Assembly (NCBI GenBank): GCA_965208525.1
Contig: OZ242340.1
Location: forward strand, 3,100,001 to 3,164,000
Length of the DNA stretch: 64,000 nucleotides
Source: VXYL01 sp965208525
GTDB lineage: Bacteria > Pseudomonadota > Gammaproteobacteria > Pseudomonadales > Azotimanducaceae
Direction of reading: 5' to 3'
Of the stretch, positions 8,572 through 17,481 are shown piece by piece. The notes below the pieces were generated by a model. It was not told the DNA's origin and ran no database searches. It worked only from the letters and a program-made list of their open reading frames with translations. Both the position numbers and the translations under genes were made by a program. Every line of letters begins with the position of its first letter. Within the stretch, counting starts at the first letter, position 1.

Positions 8572-9723
8572 CGCAACCGCCTCAACCCCGCCTTCGTCGC
8601 CGGCGTCCAACCCGCCGACCATACCAGACGCCACGGCGACGGAAACGGCCTCTTCCTCGTCGTCCGCCCCAGCGGCGCGAGGTCCTGGATGCAGCGCCTG
8701 ACCGTCGACGGCCGCCCGCGCGACATCGGCCTCGGAAGCCTTCGGGACGTCTCGCTGAAGGAGGTGAGGGCGATCGCGCTGGAGAACCGCCGCGTCGCCC
8801 GCCGGGGCGGGGACCCCACGCCCCCGAAACCCGGCATGCCGACCTTCGCCGACGCTTTCGACGCCGTCGTCGCGCTTCGGAGGCCGACGTGGAAGGACCC
8901 CGACGCGACGGAGGCCCGCTGGCGCCGCTCCATGGAGCGCCACGCGATGGACCGGCTCGGGCGGATGCCGGTCGGGGCCGTCAAGACCGCCGACGTGCTG
9001 GCCGTTCTGCAACCCGTCTGGGCGACGCTGCACGAGGCGCCGCGCCTGCGCCAGCGCATCGGCCTCGCCATGCAGTGGGCCGTGGCCCAGGGCCACCGCG
9101 CCGACAACCCCGCCGGCGATGCGCTGACGGCGGCTCTGCCGCGGGCGAGACGCGCCGCGACGCCGAGACGTGCGCTGCACCACTCCGAGGTCTCCGCTGC
9201 CCTGGCGACGGTTCGGGGCTCGGACGCGCCGCTGCCGGTCCGCTTCGCCTTCGAGGCCATGGTCCTGTGCGCGGTTCGCTCCGGCGAGGCAAGAGGCGCG
9301 ACATGGGACGAGGTGGACCTCGAGTCCGCCACCTGGACCATTCCGACAGTGCGCGCCAAGACGGCAAGGCCGCACCGGGTGCCGCTTTCCGACCGCGCGG
9401 TCGAGGTGTTCCGCGAGGCCGGGTCGACCGGCTGCGGAGAACTGCTCTTTCCCTCGCGCAGAACCGGCGCGCCGATCCATCGGCGCACCTTCGCCCGGCT
9501 CATGCCACGGCTCGGCATCGACGCCCACCCCCACGGCTTCCGCTCCTCCTTCCGCGACTGGGCCGCCGAGACGACCGACGCGCCGCGCGAGGTCATGGAG
9601 GCGGCGCTGGGACACGCGACCGGCAGCGCCACCGAGGCCGCTTACGCGCGCTCGGACCTTCTGGAGCGGCGCCGCCCGCTCATGCAGCGGTGGGCCGATT
9701 ACCTGACGGAGGACGAATTGTGA
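8572..9723 (+). CDS. Tyrosine integrase 1 (P4-type), start codon missing
   Basis: A P4-type site-specific recombinase of about 384 residues. It has the arm-binding N-terminal domain, a core-binding domain, and a catalytic domain with Arg in CAVRSGEARGATWDE, HGFRSSFRDWA and a Tyr in AAYARSDLLE. Homology to the next gene (RLNPAFV and GDGNGLF here, RLTAAFV and GDGNGLY there) shows that the real N-terminus lies near 8572. No ATG, GTG or TTG exists in that frame between the stop at 8476 and the internal ATG at 8689. ATG 8689 has a GAGG six bases upstream but would lose about 40 residues of arm-binding domain. It is either a rare-start gene, an N-terminally truncated product, or an early pseudogene. 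Confidence 0.8.
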   Translation, partial: RNRLNPAFVAGVQPADHTRRHGDGNGLFLVVRPSGARSWMQRLTVDGRPRDIGLGSLRDVSLKEVRAIALENRRVARRGGDPTPPKPGMPTFADAFDAVVALRRPTWKDPDATEARWRRSMERHAMDRLGRMPVGAVKTADVLAVLQPVWATLHEAPRLRQRIGLAMQWAVAQGHRADNPAGDALTAALPRARRAATPRRALHHSEVSAALATVRGSDAPLPVRFAFEAMVLCAVRSGEARGATWDEVDLESATWTIPTVRAKTARPHRVPLSDRAVEVFREAGSTGCGELLFPSRRTGAPIHRRTFARLMPRLGIDAHPHGFRSSFRDWAAETTDAPREVMEAALGHATGSATEAAYARSDLLERRRPLMQRWADYLTEDEL

Positions 9724-9763
9724 AGGTTGGCCAGAAGCGGATGCGCGCGGGGGCGCCTCAGGC

Positions 9764-10939
9764 ATGAAGCGTTTGACGGCCGCCTTCGTGCGCACGGTGA
9801 AGCCGACGGAGCGGCTGAAGCGCTACGGCGACGGCAACGGCCTGTACCTGCTGGTGAAGCCGGGGCCCCGGGGCGGCGGCAAGTCGTGGGTGCAGCGGCT
9901 CGCCGTCCACGGCGTGCGCCGCGACATCGGCCTCGGCGGCGCCGACCTCGTCACCCTGGCCGAGGCCCGTCAGACGGCGTGGGAGAACCGCCGCATCGCC
10001 CGCGCCGGCGGCGATCCCCGCACCTGCGGCGGGCACGCCTCGCCCACGTTCGCGGAAGCCGTCGAGACGGTCGTCGCCCTTCACCGCGGCACCTGGAGGG
10101 ACGCCGCCGGCACGGAGGCGCAGTGGAGGGCCTCGCTGACGGCCTATGTCCTTCCCAAGATCGGCCACATGCCGGTGCATGCCGTCGAGACGGCGGACGT
10201 CATGGGAGTGCTGACGCCGATCTGGACCGACCGGCACGCGACGGCGACGCGGGTGCGGCACCGCATCGCGGCGGTGATGAAGTGGGCGATCGCGCAGGGG
10301 CACCGGCCCGACAATCCCGCCGGCGAGGCGCTGGCCGCCGCGCTGCCGAGGGTCGAGGCCGCCAGGACGCACTTCCGGGCCCTACCCCATGCCGAGGTCG
10401 GCGCGGCGCTGGCAAGGGTCAGGGCCTCGGACGGCCTTTCGGTCCGCCTCGCGCTCGAGTTCCTGGTGCTGTGCGCCGTTCGCTCCGGTGAGGCGCGGGG
10501 CGCTCGGTGGGACGAGATGGACCGCGACGCCGCCACCTGGACCATTCCGGCGCGGCGCATGAAGGCGGGCCGCGAGCACCGGGTGCCGCTGTCGGACCGC
10601 GCGCTCGCCGTGCTCGACGAGGCCGCCGCGATCCGCGCCGGCGCGCTGGTGTTCCCGTCGCCGCGCAGCGATCGCCCGCTGGCCCCAGGCACCTTGGGCC
10701 GGCTTCTGAAGGATCTGGGCGTCGACGCCGTGCCGCACGGGTTCCGCTCCAGCTTCCGCGACTGGGCGGCGGAGGCGACGGACGCGCCGCACGCCGTCAT
10801 GGAGGCGGCGCTGGCGCACGCGGTGCGCAATCCGGTCGAGGCCGCCTACGCCCGCTCGGACCTCTTCGATCGGCGGCGATGCCTCATGCAGGCGTGGACC
10901 GACTACCTCCGCGCCACGGACATCGGATGGGCGCCGTAG
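9764..10939 (+). CDS. Tyrosine integrase 2 (P4-type)
   Basis: This 391-residue recombinase has an arm-type N-terminal domain (MKRLTAAFVRTVKP, YGDGNGLYLLV), a SAM-like core-binding domain, and a complete catalytic set: R240 (CAVRSGEARG), H325 and R328 (HGFRSSFRDW), H352 and nucleophile Y362 (AAYARSDLF). It cuts and joins DNA through a covalent Tyr-DNA link during integration or excision of an element. It lies 40 bases after integrase 1 in the same direction and is clearly paralogous. No tRNA or obvious att duplication is visible next to the pair. Confidence 0.96.
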   Translation: MKRLTAAFVRTVKPTERLKRYGDGNGLYLLVKPGPRGGGKSWVQRLAVHGVRRDIGLGGADLVTLAEARQTAWENRRIARAGGDPRTCGGHASPTFAEAVETVVALHRGTWRDAAGTEAQWRASLTAYVLPKIGHMPVHAVETADVMGVLTPIWTDRHATATRVRHRIAAVMKWAIAQGHRPDNPAGEALAAALPRVEAARTHFRALPHAEVGAALARVRASDGLSVRLALEFLVLCAVRSGEARGARWDEMDRDAATWTIPARRMKAGREHRVPLSDRALAVLDEAAAIRAGALVFPSPRSDRPLAPGTLGRLLKDLGVDAVPHGFRSSFRDWAAEATDAPHAVMEAALAHAVRNPVEAAYARSDLFDRRRCLMQAWTDYLRATDIGWAP

Positions 10940-11315
10940 CGGCCCCGTCCTCCGGGTCGCGTTCTAGGCACCCCCGCTTCAATGCCGCGTCGCCACGCGC
11001 CGAACGGCGCGGTGGACCGTCCCCGCATCGGGGCCGCATTTCGCGCACTCGGTCCCGCAGGACGTTCCGGTCTCTCCTGTCCCAGTCAAGCCCGTGGCGA
11101 TTCAGGCCGCGTCAGCCGCAACTGCGCACGCATAGGGCGTTGGTCGCCCGCGGTGGCCTTGTGCTGTGGAAAACTCGGTTGACAGGCCACCAGCCCCGGT
11201 TGTCCGTCCTTTCGCGGCGCAGTCCCGTCGGCACCCTACCTCGGCCCGCGCGCGACAGCGGCTAGAATGCCGCTATGCGGGCGTATGCAACGCAAAAAAG
11301 AGACTCGGATTTCCC
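10940..11315. other. Spacer between integrase 2 and the FRG-domain gene
   Basis: I see no convincing gene. A short run of A residues (around 11295-11300) lies just before the FRG reading frame. An out-of-frame 12-codon reading frame begins at ATG 11285 and ends inside the FRG gene start region. No clear promoter or repeat was found. Confidence 0.4.
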
Positions 11316-12860
11316 GTGATTGATGTGGAAATGGAGCGGATCCTCGCCCTGACGTCGGAGATCCTGAGCAAGTCCGCGACGGGCGGCCCTTACGTGTATC
11401 GGGGAGAGCCGCAGTGCTACGAGGTCGTTTCGAGCAAGCTTTTCCGGGCGTTTGTCGACGCCGAGGACGAGATGTTCGATCTCGCCAGCGTGGACGAACA
11501 CATCGCCGAGGACGCCGATGATTACGTTACGCCCGCAGCCGCCGACTTCATCGGGGAGTACCAGGCCATCCAGAATCTTGCGGAGGTCCAGCACTTCGGC
11601 GGCACCACCAACCTGATCGACTTCACGGACGACTACCTGATCGCCTTGTTCTTCGCCAGCGCCGGCGACCACCTCACGGACGGCAGAATAGTCCTCCACC
11701 CCTTACAGTCGGACAACGTCGTCACACCCAAACGCACGAGCAGTCGAGCCGTCTTTCAAAAGAGCGTCATGGTACGTACGCCGAGAGGATTTCTGCTGCC
11801 CGACGCCGAGGAGACAGTAATTGTCCCCGGCGACCTCAAGGCGGACATCCGGGAGTTCCTGGAGCACTTTCACGGCGTAACGCCGAGGCGCGTCTACGAC
11901 GACATTCACGGCTACATTCAGAATCAGGACGTTACGACGCCGCCGTGGGTCGCCGAATCCCGTGCCCGTCATTCGGGTTACCGATCCGGGATGCCTGAGC
12001 TGGATCTTCAGCTGGTGGCCACAATGAGTACGATTCGGCGAGGCACGTACGCAGTCCACGACTTCCACCAGAAAGGCATGGAGTATGCGGAGCACTCGGG
12101 GAGCATGTTCGTACTGGACGCTACCAATGATCAGGGAGTGCTGCAGGAACAGCACGTTCTGGCGCTTCACCCGAGCGAGACAGTCGATCTGATGACCGCG
12201 TGCATCGAGGACCACGGCCGGTGCCTGACACTGGAAGAGGCGTATTGCTGGCGTGGTGGTGCGCACCTGTTCATGGGATCGGTGGACTACGCCGAGGCTG
12301 ATTTCGCCAAGGCGATGGAGCTAAACGAGTTCCCGCTGGAGGCGTTTCACCTGCGTGCGATTGAACACTTGTCGCCATTTGCCGAAGCGATGCTTCGGCT
12401 CGCGGACGCGTATCACGGACGCGCGAATGTCCGCAAGCTGCAAGGGGATGAAAGTGCAGCGATTGCCGACCTCCAACAAGCGCTTCGCCTGTCCCCCAAG
12501 CATGTGCCCGCCAATATCGATCTGGGAAGGGCGCATCTTGAAGCGGGACGGTTGGATGCGGCAGCGAGATGTTTCGACTTTGCCGTAGACCGTGCAGGCG
12601 CCGGGACACACGGGCACGTTCCGTTCATCGACAGCCACTTCTACCGCGGCGTAGCGCGATGTATGCAGAAGGACTGGGCTCAGGCCACGAAGGATTTCCA
12701 GGATGCAAGACGGGTAGGGCTGCGGGTTGCGCGCTCGTTCCGGAACCTGTTCGGTGGCGTCGAGAGGTTCGAGAGGGATTACGGACTGAGACTGCCTTCG
12801 ATGGTCAAAGCCGAGTTGCATGTTCCCGCTGGTGGGCACCGACCTCCCATCGGCGGCTGA
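11316..12860 (+). CDS. FRG-domain protein with C-terminal TPR repeats
   Basis: About 514 residues. The N-terminal half has the FRG signature: YVYRGEPQCYEVVSSKLFR, then 90 residues later a QHFGGTTNLIDFTDDYLIALFFA-type motif (compare QHxGxPTRLLDWT). The C-terminal 200 residues form TPR-like repeats, with HGRANVRKLQGDESAAIADL and LSPKHVPANIDLGRAHLEAG units. FRG proteins are of unknown biochemistry and are frequent in phages, mobile elements and defence neighbourhoods. GTG 11316 and ATG 11331 are both possible starts; the frame is open back to 11166 but lacks a good site there. The position behind two integrases suggests cargo. Confidence 0.8.
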   Translation: MIDVEMERILALTSEILSKSATGGPYVYRGEPQCYEVVSSKLFRAFVDAEDEMFDLASVDEHIAEDADDYVTPAAADFIGEYQAIQNLAEVQHFGGTTNLIDFTDDYLIALFFASAGDHLTDGRIVLHPLQSDNVVTPKRTSSRAVFQKSVMVRTPRGFLLPDAEETVIVPGDLKADIREFLEHFHGVTPRRVYDDIHGYIQNQDVTTPPWVAESRARHSGYRSGMPELDLQLVATMSTIRRGTYAVHDFHQKGMEYAEHSGSMFVLDATNDQGVLQEQHVLALHPSETVDLMTACIEDHGRCLTLEEAYCWRGGAHLFMGSVDYAEADFAKAMELNEFPLEAFHLRAIEHLSPFAEAMLRLADAYHGRANVRKLQGDESAAIADLQQALRLSPKHVPANIDLGRAHLEAGRLDAAARCFDFAVDRAGAGTHGHVPFIDSHFYRGVARCMQKDWAQATKDFQDARRVGLRVARSFRNLFGGVERFERDYGLRLPSMVKAELHVPAGGHRPPIGG

Positions 12861-13513
12861 ACGCCGGTCCAGCAAAGGCTGGACGTGACACCTGCCAGGC
12901 ATTTGCTAGCCCGGCACTCAGCCAGAGCTCCGCAAATGGTGAGCCTGCACTTGAGCTTCGACATCGCTGGCCGCCACGCACAGCAGCCCTGCCGCCGACG
13001 TTCACCAGACAGCGGTCGCATGCCCTCAATGGTCCTGCCATACAGGAACACGTGTGCTCGCTGGCCGCCGCATCTACCTCGGCTGCACAGTGCGAACTGG
13101 ATTTCCCTGCCGCGGCTGCCTTGGCATGCAGGCGTCATGGACCGACGACCGGCGTGAAGACGCCTGCCGCAACCACCAAAGCCGTTGCGGCACCGCCCGA
13201 CAGCAGCGCCAGTTCCTTCTTGTTCATGGCGCATCACTCTTGGTTCCGCTTCTTCGCCGCGGCCATGATCTGGCGCTGCTGAATGAAGTGCGCTCGACCT
13301 TCGCCTTCTCGAGGTCTCGTCATTCTCTTTCGAGAGGTCTAGCCGGAAGTTGCCGGACACGTCGACGAGAGCCGACCATCATGTGGGCGAAAAGACGGTT
13401 TCGGCACCCGGCCCGGCAACGCGCCAGCCCGACGCGGTGCCACGGTGAAGCTGCCGGGATGCACCGGTTGGCCGGCGCGTGGGGCCGGGGCCCCAGCGCC
13501 AGGTCGCGCGGCG
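12861..13513. other. Non-coding or decayed stretch after the FRG gene
   Basis: Several overlapping frames are open on both strands, as expected at this GC content, but none has recognisable motifs, plausible codon bias or a ribosome binding site. I see no gene here. It separates the FRG gene from copy A of the ~750-bp repeat. Confidence 0.4.
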
Positions 13514-14265
13514 TGCGCCGCGACGTCCACGACGCGGCGTCTCCGGATCGGATTGCGGCAGGCGGGAAATGCGGCCGCGCCCCGCAGCCGCGTCGGCCGG
13601 CGGGGCGGGCGTGGTCAGCTCAGTTTTGATGGGCGATCCACCTGCCTCGAATCGAGACCTGCGGAGCCGCAGACTTGCTGCGTGAAGCCCTCGACGCCAT
13701 TTGCGCTGCCGTCCTAAAGGCGGCGGCTGCGGCGCGTCGTCGCCGACGTTGGCCGCGAGCCCGGTTTCGGCCCGACGAACCCACGCGGCTGCCCCCTCTC
13801 GGAGCACGCCGGGAGACTTCCCGGCACCGCGCGTTCGTCGCGCCACGGTTCAGGCCGCTCCATGCCGGGCTTCGCCCGACTCCGCGCGGTCCCGGAAGAG
13901 TCCGCGCGGCAGCCGCCTGCCGTGTGTTTTTGATCGAGCCCCCATCGCGTGCGATGTGGCCCGCCGTGCCTTGTCGGTGCGTCTGCCCGGGCAACGCCAT
14001 TACAGCGCTGCGGCACTGGGTCGCCTGATGGCGCCTTACGTCGGCCTTGCCGACCACGCCGCGTCATGCGCGGCAGGGAACGGGGCGAACCCTACCACGC
14101 CGTCACGACAGCCGCACTACCGATTTTCTTACCCGACTCCTCACCGCCACTGGCCTCGATGCCGCTTCCGCCGCCTGTCACTACACCCTTCGCCGCGCCA
14201 ACGGTGATGGGCCGTCTCGTCCATGCGACGTTCTACAACTCGTTCCCGGTAGTGACAGGCGGCTC
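13514..14265 (-). repeat. Copy A of a ~750-bp hairpin-rich repeat (inverted partner at 29640-30381)
   Basis: This stretch is the reverse complement of 29640-30381, with high identity by eye over almost the full length and scattered substitutions and single-base indels. The indels shift every reading frame, so neither copy looks protein-coding. Internal hairpins occur in both copies, for example GTCGGC-AAG-GCCGAC, CGGGC-GAA-GCCCG and a GCCGGGA/TCCCGGC stem (read on the minus strand here). The 14171-14262 end carries a palindrome described separately. It abuts an IS66 remnant. It could be a structured RNA, a non-autonomous element or an intron relic; no canonical group II domain V was found. 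Confidence 0.85.
14171..14262. repeat. 14-bp perfect inverted repeat with variable spacer (copy A)
   Basis: CCGCCTGTCACTAC (14171-14184) and GTAGTGACAGGCGG (14249-14262) flank 64 bases. In copy B the same arms (29647-29660 and 29706-29719, last base different) flank 45 bases of unrelated sequence. The arms are therefore conserved while the content between them is not. Confidence 0.9.
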
Positions 14266-14289
14266 AGCATCGCCAACCTTGGATAAGCG

Positions 14290-15080
14290 GCCATTCTGGG
14301 CCGTTCGCACCAAGCCCCGTCAGTCAGCCGGCGGATCGTCCTCTCGTTGCGGTACAGGGCGCCGATCAGCGACAGCGCCACGCCCGCCGACGCCGGCTCG
14401 CTATCGAGAGCCCGCTCGAATCTTCCCCTGCGACTGGCGGCCCGCCTTGATCGACGTCTCGTCCATCGCCAGCACTTCGCTGGCGAGCACGTTGGCCATC
14501 TGCGCCTGCTCGATCGGCGCCAGCAGATCGATCGCCCGACCCGCCCACTTCGTCAGGCTCGTGCGGCTCACCATGATCCGGGCATTGCCCATCCGGCCGT
14601 GCTGGCGGTGCAGCGGAAGATGGTGGCTGAGCTTGTCGACCAGCATCCCGCCAGCAGACTCACGTCCGCCACGGTGCGTTCCAGCACGTTCGGCGGCGAC
14701 CGCGCCGCGTTCTCCTCCTGAAGCGAGGCTGCCTGGGCGTCCACCGCCAAGATCGGGTTCCCTCCGGGACCGGGACAACGGTGCGCAGTGTAGTCGCCAT
14801 CGCCGGAACGGTCCAGCCACGCCAGCGCGGCTCGAAGCGACCCGTAAGTCCGCCTTGGCCCCCCCAAGCGCTTGCGCGGACATCCACGTCGACGCCATCC
14901 AGCAGCGCCAGCAGGCCGGTGCGGGTCAGCGGCCTCTTGCCGACCCCGGTCAGTTCCTCGAAGCGTCCGAGCTCCAGTCGCTTGCTCCAAATCCAGTAAC
15001 CGTCCCGGTCGAACGATAGGATCTTCATCATCGTCCGGCGTCGGTGCACGAACACGTACCAGTCGCCGTCGGTTCGATCG
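14290..15080 (-). mobile_element. IS66-family insertion sequence remnant (tnpB and tnpC fragments)
   Basis: On the minus strand, about 15080-14930 encodes the C-terminal half of an IS66 TnpB-like protein (DGDWYVFVHRRRTMMKI, then YWIWSKRLELGRFEEL). Its N-terminal half is missing. Downstream, frames at 14400-14700 give TnpC pieces: MLVDKLSHHLPLHRQ, TSLTKWAGRAIDLLAPIE and VLASEVLAMDETSI, broken by frameshifts. About 14300-14380 gives ALSLIGALYRNERTIRRL, another TnpC piece, with the segment between deleted. It cannot move by itself. IS66 transposases use a DDE mechanism. The remnant lies directly against copy A of the ~750-bp repeat. Confidence 0.85.
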
Positions 15081-15184
15081 TTCGATCCGTTACGGACGAA
15101 CTACTCATTTGGGTAGTTTCTCGGCGACCGATGTCTGGCATGGTCGTGAGTCGGGATCAACGGCACGAATCGGAGGAGGCGAGC

Positions 15185-15514
15185 ATGGGTTTCTTGGGTG
15201 ACAAGCCATCGAAATGGCGCGAGCGGACGGCGGCCACAGCGGCGGTCGCGATGGTCAGTTTGGCGTCTGGCTGCTCAATGATCGGTGACATGGTCATGGC
15301 GGCCGACGGAGCGATCAACCCCGACGGGACCTTTAATGAGAGCGTGTACGAAAGTAACGCCGATCGACTAGTGTCACGTGCTCAAGGACAATGTCGGACA
15401 ACAAAGGCCGAGTGCGCGACCTTGTGGGAAGAGTGGGGTTACAGCTCCTCGACGAACTGTAGGTCGGCAGTCGAGCAGACGGAGGCGTGTCGATACGGAG
15501 ACGGGAGCTATTAG
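15185..15514 (+). CDS. Small putative lipoprotein
   Basis: This 109-residue protein starts at ATG 15185 behind GGAGGAGG (good spacing). A positively charged N-terminus (KPSKWRER) leads to a hydrophobic AATAAVAMVSLASGC stretch with a lipobox-like ASGC, so it is probably lipid-anchored in the envelope. The mature part has four more Cys (QCRT, AECAT, NCRS, ACRYG), suggesting disulfides. No family is recognised. The base composition here is less GC-rich than in the core genes, which fits horizontal acquisition. Confidence 0.6.
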   Translation: MGFLGDKPSKWRERTAATAAVAMVSLASGCSMIGDMVMAADGAINPDGTFNESVYESNADRLVSRAQGQCRTTKAECATLWEEWGYSSSTNCRSAVEQTEACRYGDGSY

Positions 15515-15628
15515 GTGAACCACGTCGCCGCGGCGCAACTGCGCAGGCTCGTATTTGTCCCGCTGAACGCGTTTGATGGTGAAACGGTGAGGAAAAGGCT
15601 CAATTGAGCGACAAATGAGCACTGTACT

Positions 15629-16132
15629 TTGTTAGGTCGGGTAGGCCTTTTCGTTGGAGCCATGCTTGCAGTTGGGGCGGTCGCTGCATCATCTAGCAGC
15701 AACGTCGACCTGTATGTCGCGGTCGCCACATCCGCCGTTGGTGGCCGTGTTCCAGACGGGACCGCGTGGTATTACGGCAAGGGCTGGTCCGAGCACTCGG
15801 GGCATGACGCTGCACGAAACGCGGAGCAGGCGTGCCTAAACGCCTCAGGTGGTGCGAGGTGTTGGCGCTTGGGCACATCGTCCATGCGTGGAGGATGCGT
15901 TGCGCTCATTGTTGGCACGAGGATACTCGATTATCCTGCTGCCACTGTGTACGACGTTGAAACGCTGCTCTTTTCGGGCACTTCCACGTTCGGTAGGAAT
16001 GCAGCCCGCGACACCGCTGTGGGTTCCTGCAAGGCTTGGACAAATGCCGGCCTTCAGCCAGGGGTGCTGAAGGAGTGGAGCTGCGAGCCTAGAGACTCGC
16101 TCTGTTCTACCGATGTGTTTAGGAGTAACTGA
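15629..16132 (+). CDS. Small secreted protein, DUF4189-like
   Basis: About 167 residues from TTG 15629, or 156 from ATG 15662. The TTG start gives the better signal peptide (MLGRVGLFVGAMLAVGAVAAS), while the ATG has GGAG only two bases upstream. The mature part has the DUF4189 pattern: WYYGKGWSEHSGHDAARNAEQACLNASGGARCW followed by C-V-A-L and a later A-x-x-x-A-V-G-S-C. These are extracytoplasmic proteins of unknown function with Cys pairs. It follows the small lipoprotein by about 115 bases in the same direction. Confidence 0.65.
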   Translation: MLGRVGLFVGAMLAVGAVAASSSSNVDLYVAVATSAVGGRVPDGTAWYYGKGWSEHSGHDAARNAEQACLNASGGARCWRLGTSSMRGGCVALIVGTRILDYPAATVYDVETLLFSGTSTFGRNAARDTAVGSCKAWTNAGLQPGVLKEWSCEPRDSLCSTDVFRSN

Positions 16133-16275
16133 GGCTGTATCCGTCTACGGCAGATCTCGACCGCTCCATTCGTTGCCGTACTTCGAACAGGATGCCATGC
16201 GTCGTCGCCTGTGCGCTGGAATGGTGCGAGTTGGTGTAGTCTGCCTTGCAGATTGGGCAAGGGCCGAGGGTACGC

Positions 16276-17481
16276 GTGCACGGTCACAAGGCGATGGTCG
16301 CGTCGGAGGTGTACGACACGCTCATAGGGCACATCTACGATGCCGTGTTCGACGAATCGGCGTGGCTGCCCATGGTGCAGAAGGTCGATGTGGTCCTCGG
16401 CACCAACGGCTGCCACCTGGCGCTCTTCGACCCCGATTCGGCGGATCCCCGGACGGCCTTCAGCCGCCTCTACAAAGACGGCGCACCGGCTGTGGAACTG
16501 GAGGAGACCTATCTCAAGGAATACTTGCCTATCGATGAGCGCGTGCCGCGATTGGCCGACATGCCGACAGGGGAGCCCCGCCACAATCAACAGCTGTTCA
16601 CACGTGACGAGAGGCGCCGGACATCGGCGACGTACAACGACTTCTTGGTGAGCGTTGGCGGCGCCAATCAAATTTGTGTGCGTCTACCCAACTCTGGTTG
16701 CGACCGCGACGTTTGGACCATCACGAGGGAGGCGTCGCGGGAGTACGGCTCGGACGAAAGGGCCGCGATTCGCGGGCTGGCGGGGCACATGGGACGCATG
16801 GTGCGAATGCGCCGAGCGCTTTCAGCCGCAGGCGCTCTCGGTCAAGACCTTGCGGAAATGCTTGACTACGCACGGGGCGGCGTATTCGTGCTCGATGCGG
16901 CCGGTTGGATCGTGGAATGCAACCGTCGCGCTCGGAGCATGCTGAAAGCGGGGGCGGGGCTCGACGATACTGACGGCGTCCTGCGCGCGACGTCGAAGGC
17001 CGCGAACGACGTGTTGCGCGTGGCCATGCTCCGGGCTGCGCGTGGATCGAGTCGGTCGGAGGCGAGCGCGATCAGGATTCCGACCAACGGCGACCGTTGG
17101 TTGTCGGTCCATGTCAGCCCGCTATCTCGAACTGCCGAGATGCTGAAGGGCCGTGCCGCCATGGTCGCTGTCGTGCTCGACCCGTGGTCAGTCCCGGAAC
17201 TTGATCTCGCGACGGTCCGCGACGCATTGGGCGTCACAGCGAGCGAAGCGGAGGTCGCCGTGCTCTTGGCTCAAGGGCGGACTGTTGACGAAATGGCGGC
17301 CCAGCGCCACCGTTCTGTGGCCTCCGTCCGCTGGCATCTCAAGCAGTTGTACGCAAAGACGGGCGTCGGCCGTCAGGCCGACCTCGTGCGCGTGGTAATG
17401 GGTTTGGTAGGCCCGGACTTCCTGCAACCTGCTTCCAGGGCTTCAGGCCGGGCGTCCCACCACGGTGCGTGCATGGGGTGA
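16276..17481 (+). CDS. LuxR-family (PAS-like + HTH) transcriptional regulator
   Basis: About 401 residues. The C-terminal 65 residues are a LuxR-type helix-turn-helix: LGVTASEAEVAVLLAQGRTV, then EMAAQRHRSVASVRWHLKQL and YAKTGVGRQADLVRVVM. Upstream is a PAS-like region (LDYARGGVFVLDAAGWIVEC followed by NRRARSMLKAG), and the N-terminal 200 residues resemble the sensory part of solo LuxR regulators. There is no receiver domain and no adjacent luxI, so it probably senses a ligand directly. GTG 16276 has GAGG at good spacing; ATG 16294 is an alternative. The target genes are unknown. Confidence 0.85.
   Translation: MHGHKAMVASEVYDTLIGHIYDAVFDESAWLPMVQKVDVVLGTNGCHLALFDPDSADPRTAFSRLYKDGAPAVELEETYLKEYLPIDERVPRLADMPTGEPRHNQQLFTRDERRRTSATYNDFLVSVGGANQICVRLPNSGCDRDVWTITREASREYGSDERAAIRGLAGHMGRMVRMRRALSAAGALGQDLAEMLDYARGGVFVLDAAGWIVECNRRARSMLKAGAGLDDTDGVLRATSKAANDVLRVAMLRAARGSSRSEASAIRIPTNGDRWLSVHVSPLSRTAEMLKGRAAMVAVVLDPWSVPELDLATVRDALGVTASEAEVAVLLAQGRTVDEMAAQRHRSVASVRWHLKQLYAKTGVGRQADLVRVVMGLVGPDFLQPASRASGRASHHGACMG

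Noticed and set aside
12779..13360. Open frames around the end of the FRG gene and beyond
   Set aside because: No conserved motif, no ribosome binding site, and competing frames on both strands.
13514..14265. Group II intron identity for the ~750-bp repeat
   Set aside because: No domain V consensus, no intron 5' end and no reverse-transcriptase frame could be found by eye, so the idea remains unproven.
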